From the NCBI GenBank assembly GCA_027482985.1, contig JAIXVO010000224.1, forward strand, positions 1-6,335: DNA of 6,335 nt, given 5' to 3'. The stretch is from Cyanobacteriota bacterium (GTDB taxonomy: Bacteria > Cyanobacteriota > Cyanobacteriia > Leptolyngbyales > Leptolyngbyaceae). The first letter of the stretch is position 1; every line of letters starts with the position of its first letter. This document shows, in pieces, positions 1 to 6,012 of the stretch. The notes under the pieces are model-generated. The model ran no database searches and was not told the DNA's origin. It was given only the letters and a program-made list of their open reading frames with translations. Made by a program: the position numbers and the translations under genes.

Positions 1-2
1 GT

Positions 3-41
3 CCGGAGCAGGGGCCTCAACCCATGAATAGGGATTTGTAA
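3..41 (+). CDS. Possible C-terminal end of an upstream gene (partial)
   Basis: One plus-strand frame is open from the window edge to a TAA at 39-41 and would encode a tail reading PEQGPQPMNRDL. The last base of that stop is the first base of the ATG at 41, the TAATG arrangement of translationally coupled genes. The other two plus frames also close early (TGA at 25-27, TAG at 29-31), so any upstream gene must end before 42, but which frame is used cannot be proven from 40 bases. No family can be named. Confidence 0.3.
   Translation, partial: PEQGPQPMNRDL
30..34 (+). promoter_or_regulatory. Ribosome binding site for the gene at 41
   Basis: AGGGA lies 6 nt before the ATG at 41 and 9 nt before the second in-frame ATG at 44. 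Either start is within normal Shine-Dalgarno spacing, so the site supports translation beginning here but does not decide between the two Met codons. Confidence 0.45.
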
Positions 42-1078
42 TGATGAATCGTGACTCAGAAGAAATCCAGCGGCGTATACTGATGCTGTTGCAGGACTTT
101 TCTGCCCCAGCGTCTCCGCCCGATGTTGAAGTCGCCCATCGATCGCCGGGGTGCACCGCGATCGAACCGTCCGCTCAATCCTTGACTGAATTGCTCTCAC
201 CGCGACCTATGAACTCATCAACATCCGATTTCTCTGAGTCCAATCCCGCTTTTGCAAAAGAGCCTTCCTTTGAACTTGGAGATGTACCTGTTGTGCAAGA
301 ACGTTTTCAGGCTTTGTTGAAAAGTCGTCTCGTCAATGAAATGGCGAAAAATCCGCCACTCTTTCCCTGGGAGAGTGAGATCCTGGACTACGGGGATGCC
401 CCAGAAGTTCCTGATGTCTTAGTTGATCGTCCCGCTGCGATCGCCCCCGGTTGGGGCTGGCTACGGCAGGTGCAAAACCTGAAGCTGCCCGTTCCAGCTC
501 AGATTCCCGCCCCGGTGCTGGCCACGCTGTTGGAGCGCTGTCAAGAGTTGGTGCAGTCGTCCTTGCAGGACGGAGCCAAGCTGGTGAAAGCCGTGGAAGA
601 CCTGTTCCCCGGTCAGCAAGACGCTTTGAATTATCAGGCCAATAATGTCATGATGCTGGCGGCTCGATCGCCCCAAGCGCCCGTTGTGGATGCCCCGATT
701 CAGTACGAAACGGTGCCCCCCGCGCAACAAATGGTGTTGTCTTTGCTGGCGGCTCGTGAACTGCTCAACACGCTGACGTTGACCCTCTCTGCGGCTGAAC
801 CAGAGCGCGATCGCCAATGGGAAACCGATGCCGGGATGGTTTCCTTGCATCTGGCCTATCATCAGACGGCAACCCCCAGTGTGCGGTTACAGGCAACTTT
901 GCCCACAGGCGGTAGTTTGGCGGTGCGGCAGGGGGAATTCCGCTCGGCTTCAGAACGGGGTACGGCTGGTGTTCTGAGTGCCGAACTGTTTGATCCCCAA
1001 GTCGGTCAAGCATACACTGTGGAACTGCGGCTGGCGGCGATCGAACAACCGTTGGTATTCACGTTACGGCTCAATTAG
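41..1078 (+). CDS. Cyanobacterial hypothetical protein with a PPLFPWE motif
   Basis: I do not recognise a named domain. The 345-residue product is soluble, with no signal peptide or membrane helix. Residues 1-20 look helical. About 21-78 is a Pro/Ser-rich, probably disordered linker. A helical segment at 84-103 runs into the motif PPLFPWE (105-111) and an acidic Pro-rich stretch. Residues 138-245 are mostly helical (for example APVLATLLERCQELVQSSL at 157-175). The last 85 residues alternate in a beta-strand manner, ending VFTLRLN. From memory, proteins with this FPWE motif and helical/beta layout are restricted to cyanobacteria and often sit beside a sigma-70/ECF-like sigma factor gene, which would suggest a sigma-partner role. 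That is unverified, and the neighbouring gene lies outside the window. HIP1 octamers occur at about 437 and 807. The start at 41 or 44 is supported by AGGGA at 30-34. Confidence 0.8.
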   Translation: MMNRDSEEIQRRILMLLQDFSAPASPPDVEVAHRSPGCTAIEPSAQSLTELLSPRPMNSSTSDFSESNPAFAKEPSFELGDVPVVQERFQALLKSRLVNEMAKNPPLFPWESEILDYGDAPEVPDVLVDRPAAIAPGWGWLRQVQNLKLPVPAQIPAPVLATLLERCQELVQSSLQDGAKLVKAVEDLFPGQQDALNYQANNVMMLAARSPQAPVVDAPIQYETVPPAQQMVLSLLAARELLNTLTLTLSAAEPERDRQWETDAGMVSLHLAYHQTATPSVRLQATLPTGGSLAVRQGEFRSASERGTAGVLSAELFDPQVGQAYTVELRLAAIEQPLVFTLRLN

Positions 1079-1110
1079 AGTTTGATTGAGCATGAGACAA
1101 CTGGCAAAGT

Positions 1111-1140
1111 AGGGCGACCAACCAGGTGGCCCTCTTGTTG
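1111..1140 (+). terminator. Candidate rho-independent-like terminator after the PPLFPWE gene
   Basis: AGGGCGACC (1111-1119) pairs with GGTGGCCCT (1125-1133) around the loop AACCA, giving a 9-bp stem with one internal G-G mismatch. The stem is followed by CTTGTTGTTG, which is T-rich but not a clean T run. It lies 33 nt after the stop of the 41-1078 gene and well before the next start at 1278. The weak tail makes it a plausible but unproven terminator. Confidence 0.4.
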
Positions 1141-1277
1141 TTGCCAGGAATGCGCTCAGGCTACGGCGCGATCGCGGTAACTTCGAGTCGTTAGTCGTCC
1201 TCACGAGTGGTCTAAATGGGGAGAATAAGCGATAACGGATAAAGACTTGTGTTTGCTCCTTCGCTTGAATTCTCGCT

Positions 1278-3560
1278 ATGGCTAGTTCCTCCGTCGGCAA
1301 TTGGCTGCGATCGCTGCCTGTGGTGCAGCGCTTTCAGCATCGTCTCGCCCATCAACCCCAACTGCAAATTGAAGATTCTTTACTGTTGCGGGTGCTGACT
1401 CTGGCAATGGTGGTGGTGGGGATTATTGCCACCGATATCGCAGCCGAGACTCAAACCAGCACCTGGGCCATTCCCCTAAGTGTGTTAGGCGGGTATTGGA
1501 GTTGGTCGCATCGCCGCAAACGCAATATTGTCACCAAATTTTGTATTGCGGTAGGGATGCTGTTTGCCCTGGCCGCGTTTTTCATGGGGTTGCGGGATAA
1601 CCTCAACGATACGCGCATCATTTTGGCGGAATTGCTGATCCAGCTCCAGGTGTTGCATAGCTTCCACATGCCGCGCCGCCAGGATTTAGGCTATTCCATG
1701 ATCATTGGGCTAATCCTGATTGGCGTTGCCAGCACCCTCAGCCAAACCATGACTTTTGGCTTGTTGCTGTTTGCCTTTTTGGTCATCGCCCTCCCCGTTT
1801 TAGTCCTGGATTACCGCTCTCGTCTGGAGTTAACCGAAACGCCCGATCGCTCCCCGTTCAAGCGGGTGGGCTTAGATCTGCGTCGCCTGGGTGTGTTTTT
1901 GGGCGTAATTCTGGTGCTGGGCTTGGGTCTATTTGTGATGATGCCACGGTTGCCGGGATATCAACTGCGGACTTTTCCAGTGAGTGGGCAGATCAATCAG
2001 GATTTTCAGAACAATCAGCAAATTATTAATCCGGGTTACGTGCGGCAGGGGAATAATCCGGGGGGGACGGGAACGGGTGCTGGACAGGAGCAGGCAACGG
2101 GTCCCGGCGAAATGGATGAAGACTTCTACTATGGATTTGGGAGTCGGATTAACCAGAACTTGCGCGGCATGATGAAGCCGAAAGTCGTGATGCGGGTGAG
2201 ATCGCAAGCTCGCAGTTTTTGGCGGGTGATGGCCTTTGACCGCTATTTGGGGCAGGGGTGGGAAATTTCTCGCAACGACAAAACCGATACCATCAAGCGC
2301 TCGTTCTGGTCGTATCAGTTCTATATTCCGGTGCCAGTGACGTTATCGGAAAAGCGGGAAGTGGTGCAGACTTACACCGTGGTTTCCGATCTGCCCAACG
2401 TCATTCCGGCGATGTCCTATCCCCGCGAACTGTATTTCCCGACTCCCGAAGTGGCGCTGGACATTGAGGGGGGACTGCGATCGCCGATTGGATTGCCGGA
2501 AGGACTGACCTATACCGTGGTGTCCCAGGTGCCCTACCGCGATCGCTCCCGTCTGCGCGGGGCTCCGACGACTTACCCCGAAGTTGTGCAAAAGATGTAC
2601 TTGCAGATGCCGGACAAAATTCGCGATCGCGTCCGGGCCCAAGCCGAAGCGCTACTGGCGACCTCGGAAACGCCAATTACTAGCCCTTACGAAAAGGCGC
2701 TCTTTTTGGCACAGGCACTCAAACAACGCTACACCATCCAACCCGAACTGCCCTATCTCAATCCCAACGAAGACCTGGTGGAAGCCTTTTTATTCAAATA
2801 CAAAGGCGGTTACCCGGATCATTTCTCGACGACGCTGACAGTGATGCTGCGATCGCTCGGTATTCCGGCGCGGCTAGTGGTGGGATTTGCGCCGGGTGAG
2901 TTCAATCCGTTTACAGGTTTGTACGAAGTCAGCAACACCGATGCCTACGCCATGACCGAGGTTTACTTCCCGAAACACGGCTGGTTTGCCTTCGATCCAA
3001 TTCCCGGCAATGACCTGATTCCCCCGTCGATTGAAGAAGACCAGACCTTTGGCGTGCTAGAGCAATTTTGGAAATGGGTGGCGGGTTGGTTGCCATCCCC
3101 CGTGAGCAATTTCTTCGGTGCCGTGTTTGGGCGAGTTGTGACCTGGTTTGTGGCGATTCTGACCTGGTTCGTGCAACTCTTCCAGCAAGGGTGGATGGGC
3201 TTGTTTACGCTGCTGCTGTTGGGCTTAGGCAGCGGATTCGTCGGCTGGGTACTTTGGCAGGGCTGGCAACGCTGGCAACGGCACCGCTGGCTGGCGAGTT
3301 TGCCGCCCGTGGCTGCCCTCTATCAGCAAATGATTGACTGGTTAGAGGCGCAGGGGAACGGCAAACGGCAGGCGCAAACCCCGTTTGAATATGTCCGGCA
3401 AGCCTGGGAGACGCAACCCCCGCAACGAGCGACCCTGGTGGAACAAATTTCGCGGGCTTATGTGGAATGGCGGTATGGCGGGCGATCGCCCAACGTGACC
3501 GAACTGCAACAAGCCCTGAAGCAACTGAAGCAGCGATCGCCCCGCAGTTTGGTTAAATAA
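1278..3560 (+). CDS. TgpA-like membrane protein with degenerate transglutaminase core (DUF3488 / transglutaminase-like / DUF4129)
   Basis: The 760-residue protein has the full TgpA-family order. Six N-terminal hydrophobic helices lie at roughly 37-55, 63-77, 86-104, 138-155, 157-176 and 204-222, closed by MMPRLPG (221-227). A Gly/Gln/Asn-rich linker covers 253-279. The segment with GFGSRINQNLRG and FDRYLGQGW (286-328) is typical of the family. The transglutaminase-like core spans about 470-580, a membrane helix 639-662, and a DUF4129-type tail about 677-747 with TPFEY and WRYGG. In active homologues the core reads GYCEHFA, then DAHAW, then DP. Here it reads GYPDHFS (511-517), DAYAM (555-559) and FDP (572-574), so Cys is Pro513, His is Tyr557, and only Asp573 remains. 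The sole cysteine is Cys89, in a membrane helix. The enzymatic reaction is therefore not expected; binding or a scaffold role in the envelope is an inference. No clear Shine-Dalgarno precedes the ATG. The 3' end overlaps the convergent DUF421 gene by 8 bp. Confidence 0.93.
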   Translation: MASSSVGNWLRSLPVVQRFQHRLAHQPQLQIEDSLLLRVLTLAMVVVGIIATDIAAETQTSTWAIPLSVLGGYWSWSHRRKRNIVTKFCIAVGMLFALAAFFMGLRDNLNDTRIILAELLIQLQVLHSFHMPRRQDLGYSMIIGLILIGVASTLSQTMTFGLLLFAFLVIALPVLVLDYRSRLELTETPDRSPFKRVGLDLRRLGVFLGVILVLGLGLFVMMPRLPGYQLRTFPVSGQINQDFQNNQQIINPGYVRQGNNPGGTGTGAGQEQATGPGEMDEDFYYGFGSRINQNLRGMMKPKVVMRVRSQARSFWRVMAFDRYLGQGWEISRNDKTDTIKRSFWSYQFYIPVPVTLSEKREVVQTYTVVSDLPNVIPAMSYPRELYFPTPEVALDIEGGLRSPIGLPEGLTYTVVSQVPYRDRSRLRGAPTTYPEVVQKMYLQMPDKIRDRVRAQAEALLATSETPITSPYEKALFLAQALKQRYTIQPELPYLNPNEDLVEAFLFKYKGGYPDHFSTTLTVMLRSLGIPARLVVGFAPGEFNPFTGLYEVSNTDAYAMTEVYFPKHGWFAFDPIPGNDLIPPSIEEDQTFGVLEQFWKWVAGWLPSPVSNFFGAVFGRVVTWFVAILTWFVQLFQQGWMGLFTLLLLGLGSGFVGWVLWQGWQRWQRHRWLASLPPVAALYQQMIDWLEAQGNGKRQAQTPFEYVRQAWETQPPQRATLVEQISRAYVEWRYGGRSPNVTELQQALKQLKQRSPRSLVK

Positions 3561-4092
3561 CTCGTTTGCGGATAGGCGCGGGCTGAGACGAGCGATCGTA
3601 AGCAATGACGCTAATTGAGCCGTCACTTTCCATGAATGCCCGTTCCACCTCCGCGATGTTATCGATGCCTTGCTTGCGGAATTGCACCATTAACTCGCCT
3701 TCCGTAATCAGTTCTCGCCGCATATTCCGCAGGATCATGCGACCATTTTTCACCAGGATCAGGGGTGGCGGCGAGAGGAGGCGTTGGAAGGCAGGAAATT
3801 GGAAGCCCAGCCAATTGAGACCATAACTCCAGGCAATCATGATGCTGATCAGAATCAAGCCATCCGTAATCGAGGTGAATTCGGAGGCCATCGAGTTTTG
3901 GGCGGCGTTGGCAAACAGAATGATCACCAACAAATCAGTGATGCCCATGGCTCCAATTTGGCGGTTGGGGAGAAGCCGGATAATGGCAAAGAGGGTTAAA
4001 TAAACGACTGTCCCGCGCCAAAAGTGTTCAGCTAAAGGCACAGACGGCACGAAGAGTTTAGGCCAATCAACGTGAAAAATAAACTCAAGCAT
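3553..4092 (-). CDS. YetF/DUF421 family membrane protein
   Basis: The 179-residue protein matches the DUF421 (YetF) layout. There are three hydrophobic helices at about 25-41, 52-67 and 75-97, then a small soluble domain from 103. The conserved blocks are visible: LPNRQIGAMGITDLLVIILF (41-60) in the membrane part, PPLILVKNGRMILRNMRRE (109-127), then ELMVQFRKQGI (133-143), EVERAFMESDGSISVI (148-163). The biochemical role of the family is unknown; the soluble domain is thought to face the cytoplasm. Length is within the usual range. It starts 21 nt downstream of the receiver gene on the same strand, and a HIP1 octamer (4102-4109) fills the place where a Shine-Dalgarno would lie, so translation is probably Shine-Dalgarno independent or coupled. 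Its last codons overlap the 3' end of the TgpA-like gene, with no room for a terminator between them. Confidence 0.92.
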   Translation of the reverse strand: MLEFIFHVDWPKLFVPSVPLAEHFWRGTVVYLTLFAIIRLLPNRQIGAMGITDLLVIILFANAAQNSMASEFTSITDGLILISIMIAWSYGLNWLGFQFPAFQRLLSPPPLILVKNGRMILRNMRRELITEGELMVQFRKQGIDNIAEVERAFMESDGSISVIAYDRSSQPAPIRKRVI

Positions 4093-4113
4093 AACGGAGA
4101 GGCGATCGCACTT

Positions 4114-4536
4114 CTAGGAATAATCTGGTAATGGGCAAGAAAACTCACGCTGATTCGCTTGGGCACTGCGTTGAAGTAACCGTTGCAGCAGCAGTAGCAG
4201 CTCATCTAAGTCCAATGGCTTGCGAATGAAATCAGTGGCACCAGCGGCTAACCCTTTGACTCGACAGGCTTCGATCGAGGCCGTCACCAATACAATCGGT
4301 AGAGCACAGAACACTGGGTCCCGCCGAATTTGGCGGGTCAACTCGTAGCCATTCATCCCTGGCATCATTACATCCAACAAAATTAAATGCGGTTCAAATT
4401 CCGGTAGTTGGGCTAAGGCTGTTTGCCCATCTTCTGCGACTGCCACCTGATAGGCTTCTGCTTCCAGGAGCGATCGCAACAGAAACAAATTATCGGGCAG
4501 ATCATCAATCACTAAAATGCGGCAGGTTGAGTCCAT
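4114..4536 (-). CDS. Stand-alone CheY-like response regulator receiver protein
   Basis: The 140-residue product is a single receiver domain with no output domain. All key residues are present: acidic pocket Asp11 and Asp12 in ILVIDD, phospho-acceptor Asp55 in LILLDVMMPG, switch Thr85 in VLVTAS and Lys106 in FIRKPLD. A short tail (about 124-140, ending CPLPDYS) follows the last helix. I start it at the ATG at 4536, because the longer open frame to 4572 begins with TTG and adds 12 residues absent from ordinary receivers; AAGGA lies 12 nt before this ATG. It would be phosphorylated by a histidine kinase, but none is encoded here. It sits between a small acidic unknown protein and a DUF421 gene, all on the minus strand. 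The domain call is firm; partner and pathway are unknown. Confidence 0.92.
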   Translation of the reverse strand: MDSTCRILVIDDLPDNLFLLRSLLEAEAYQVAVAEDGQTALAQLPEFEPHLILLDVMMPGMNGYELTRQIRRDPVFCALPIVLVTASIEACRVKGLAAGATDFIRKPLDLDELLLLLQRLLQRSAQANQREFSCPLPDYS

Positions 4537-4630
4537 GACTGATTGTGGTCCTTCTTGCAAGCGTTCACTCAACTGCCAAATCCCACTGGGACGGCATCAG
4601 CCTGAGGATCTGGATACACCCCGCAGCCCC
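4537..4630. other. 94-bp spacer between the small protein gene and the receiver gene
   Basis: No gene is seen. The spacer holds a perfect hyphenated palindrome TCCCA-C-TGGGA (4581-4591). The octamer CTCAACTG occurs twice as a direct repeat, at 4568-4575 and 4630-4637; the second copy overlaps the stop codon of the upstream small gene. These could be regulatory, or chance; no clear promoter hexamers are visible. Confidence 0.25.
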
Positions 4631-4912
4631 TCAACTGTTACTCAAAACTGCCAGCACTGACTGCACTAAAGAATCGGCTACCAGGCCATGTTCCCATTCG
4701 TCGATGTGGTCAAAATCACGCCACTCATCGACCACGCGCAACAAACTGACAACGGCTAAATCTTGGCGAATTAACTCCATCAACAGTTCCAGCGCATCCT
4801 GAGCCTCTGGGAAAAACTTGATTTCAATGCGTCCCGCTAAGTGATGATGCCAGATACCGACCCAACCGAGATCGGTCTCTAAAACTTCGATTTGTTGTCC
4901 GAGGTAGTTCAT
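4631..4912 (-). CDS. Small acidic protein of unknown function
   Basis: I do not recognise the family. The 93-residue product is acidic (17 Asp/Glu against 5 Lys/Arg), with four Trp and a His cluster (WHHHLAG at 21-27). Hydrophobic residues follow a helical spacing through DALELLMELIRQDLAVVSLL, and DEW occurs twice, around DFDHI. There is no signal peptide or true membrane helix. The start is the only ATG before an in-frame TAG about 40 nt upstream; no clear Shine-Dalgarno is seen. The residue composition is protein-like and the frame faces the same way as the receiver and DUF421 genes, which supports a real gene heading that cluster. The opposite-strand frame here is Ser/Thr/Lys-rich and unconvincing. 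A link to the receiver is inferred only from position. Confidence 0.6.
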   Translation of the reverse strand: MNYLGQQIEVLETDLGWVGIWHHHLAGRIEIKFFPEAQDALELLMELIRQDLAVVSLLRVVDEWRDFDHIDEWEHGLVADSLVQSVLAVLSNS

Positions 4913-5015
4913 AATGCGATTACTGATGAACTCTATGGCATAGCTTAAGCGCTACCGCCCGGTATCCCCCTCTATACAAGGGAAGTTCTTCAACATTTGG
5001 CGTTTCTGTCGCAAG
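4913..5015. promoter_or_regulatory. Divergent intergenic region with a short palindrome
   Basis: This 103-bp spacer separates the minus-strand small-protein gene from the plus-strand DUF952 gene and must hold start signals for both. A perfect hyphenated palindrome CTATG-G-CATAG (4933-4943) lies 20 nt upstream of the small gene, followed directly by GCTTAAGC (4943-4950), also palindromic. TATACA at 4973-4978 could be a -10 box for the plus-strand gene, but no matching -35 box is visible. Binding sites are conjecture. Confidence 0.3.
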
Positions 5016-5366
5016 ATGACCATGATTTACCACATCACCCCGCGATCGCAGTGGCAGCAAGCTCAACAGGCGGGTGCTTACCAGGCGGATAGTTTAACCA
5101 CTGAAGGTTTTATTCACTGTTCCTATGCGAATCAGGTCGTCTGGGTCGCGAATCAGTTCTATCGCGACAGTGCAGATTTAGTGCTCCTGCAAATCGACCC
5201 TGCTCAACTGACTGCGCCCTGGCAAGACGATGAAATTGAAACCGGGGCAAAATTTCCCCATGTCTATGGGGCGATCAACGTGGGGGCAGTGGTGCAGGCG
5301 ATCGCCTTCCCGCCCCAAGCCGACGGTTCCTTTACCCTGCCTACAACAGTCCCCGATAACGAATAA
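5016..5366 (+). CDS. DUF952 domain-containing protein
   Basis: The 116-residue product is a single DUF952 domain, close to the usual family length. Recognisable blocks are MIYHIT at the N-terminus (3-8), TEGFIHCS (29-36), a hydrophobic strand LVLLQIDP (55-62) and FPHVYGAI (80-87). The protein is soluble with no signal peptide. Its reaction is not known; from memory the fold has been grouped with the ADP-ribosyltransferase superfamily, an assignment I cannot check here. ATG codons at 5016 and 5022 are both possible; many family members begin at the second (MIYHIT), and no Shine-Dalgarno decides. The 3' end overlaps the convergent antiporter gene by 26 bp, so there is no terminator between them. 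Confidence 0.9.
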   Translation: MTMIYHITPRSQWQQAQQAGAYQADSLTTEGFIHCSYANQVVWVANQFYRDSADLVLLQIDPAQLTAPWQDDEIETGAKFPHVYGAINVGAVVQAIAFPPQADGSFTLPTTVPDNE

Positions 5367-6012
5367 AGATCAACACTGCGGCCCAGGAACCGAGCGCCAC
5401 TTTGACCGCCACGAGGATGTTCAAAATGGGCAGGATGCCGCCACTGAACAGATCGCCCAATTGACCAAAGGGCAGTTCATATCCCCAGAGGGTGATCACC
5501 GACAGGACAATGAACACCAGCACCGAAACTTTTTCCCAGGCGGCGGCGTGCCATTTTTGGTAAATCCCTTCCATCCATTCCGGCGAGGACGTGATCGCAA
5601 TCAGCCCGATCGCGGTTCCGCCTGCCACCCCAGCGGCAAATCCACCCCCCGGACTGAGATGCCCGCGAATTGCCAGTTCAATCCCCACAAGGGCCGCGAT
5701 CGTCGCTCCCAACCGCGCCAGCACAATCGATCCCTGGTCGGTAAAGCGATAGATGGCGCAGGAGGGTTGCTCGTTCGAGAGAAGAAACTTTGATCCCATA
5801 ATGGCGATCGTAAACACCACCACTTCAAAAATCGTGTCGTATAACCGATTGCGGAAAATGATGCCAGACACGGCATTGGGCACTCCCGCATCGCGTACCA
5901 CCGTTTCGACGATCGCCCGCAAATCGGGAGCCGGATTTGGGATCAGCAGCATTTTCACAAATAAGGCGATCCCCGCCAGCACATACAACCATTTCCAGGA
6001 GAATTTAGGCAT
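5341..6012 (-). CDS. MbhE-MnhB type subunit of an Mrp/Mnh Na+/H+ antiporter
   Basis: The 223-residue membrane protein has about six helices, near 8-24, 57-74, 98-115, 122-141, 159-177 and 189-217. The central motif GHLSPGGGFAAG (117-128) is the hallmark of MnhB/MrpB. Before it, NAVSGIIFRNRLYDTIFEVVV (46-66) resembles the MbhE region that in many bacteria forms the end of MrpA, so this is an MbhE-MnhB fusion, an arrangement I associate with cyanobacterial Mrp clusters in which MrpA is short. The complex would sit in the cytoplasmic or thylakoid membrane and exchange Na+ for H+, supporting salt and pH tolerance and indirectly Na+-dependent bicarbonate uptake. The ATG shares a base with the TAA of the upstream frame, and GGAGGAGGT lies 6 nt before it, so translation is probably coupled. 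It ends the operon. Confidence 0.9.
   Translation of the reverse strand: MPKFSWKWLYVLAGIALFVKMLLIPNPAPDLRAIVETVVRDAGVPNAVSGIIFRNRLYDTIFEVVVFTIAIMGSKFLLSNEQPSCAIYRFTDQGSIVLARLGATIAALVGIELAIRGHLSPGGGFAAGVAGGTAIGLIAITSSPEWMEGIYQKWHAAAWEKVSVLVFIVLSVITLWGYELPFGQLGDLFSGGILPILNILVAVKVALGSWAAVLIFIRYRGLL

Noticed and set aside
461..862. A 133-codon minus-strand frame rich in Gln, His and Arg
   Set aside because: It is antisense to the PPLFPWE gene, which has a better start and coding character; the composition is that of a shadow.
1064..1300. A 78-codon minus-strand frame across the spacer before the TgpA-like gene
   Set aside because: It overlaps the ends of both flanking plus-strand genes, has no Shine-Dalgarno and shows no recognisable motif.
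2043..2113. Gly/Gln-rich stretch in the TgpA-like protein as a possible tandem repeat
   Set aside because: There is no regular unit in DNA or protein; it is a flexible linker after the last N-terminal membrane helix.
4537..4572. N-terminal extension of the receiver from a TTG at 4572
   Set aside because: It adds 12 residues not found in ordinary receivers; the ATG at 4536 gives a standard domain beginning.
4581..4591. TCCCACTGGGA palindrome as a terminator
   Set aside because: The stem is only 5 bp with a 1-base loop and no T run, so it cannot act as a rho-independent terminator.
4545..4802. An 85-codon plus-strand frame opposite the small acidic protein
   Set aside because: It is Ser/Thr/Lys-rich without hydrophobic pattern and looks like the antisense of the acidic frame.
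5230..5793. A 187-codon open frame on the plus strand
   Set aside because: It lies opposite the clear MnhB gene and overlaps the DUF952 gene in another frame; composition is low-complexity with many Arg, Pro and Gln, typical of an antisense shadow.
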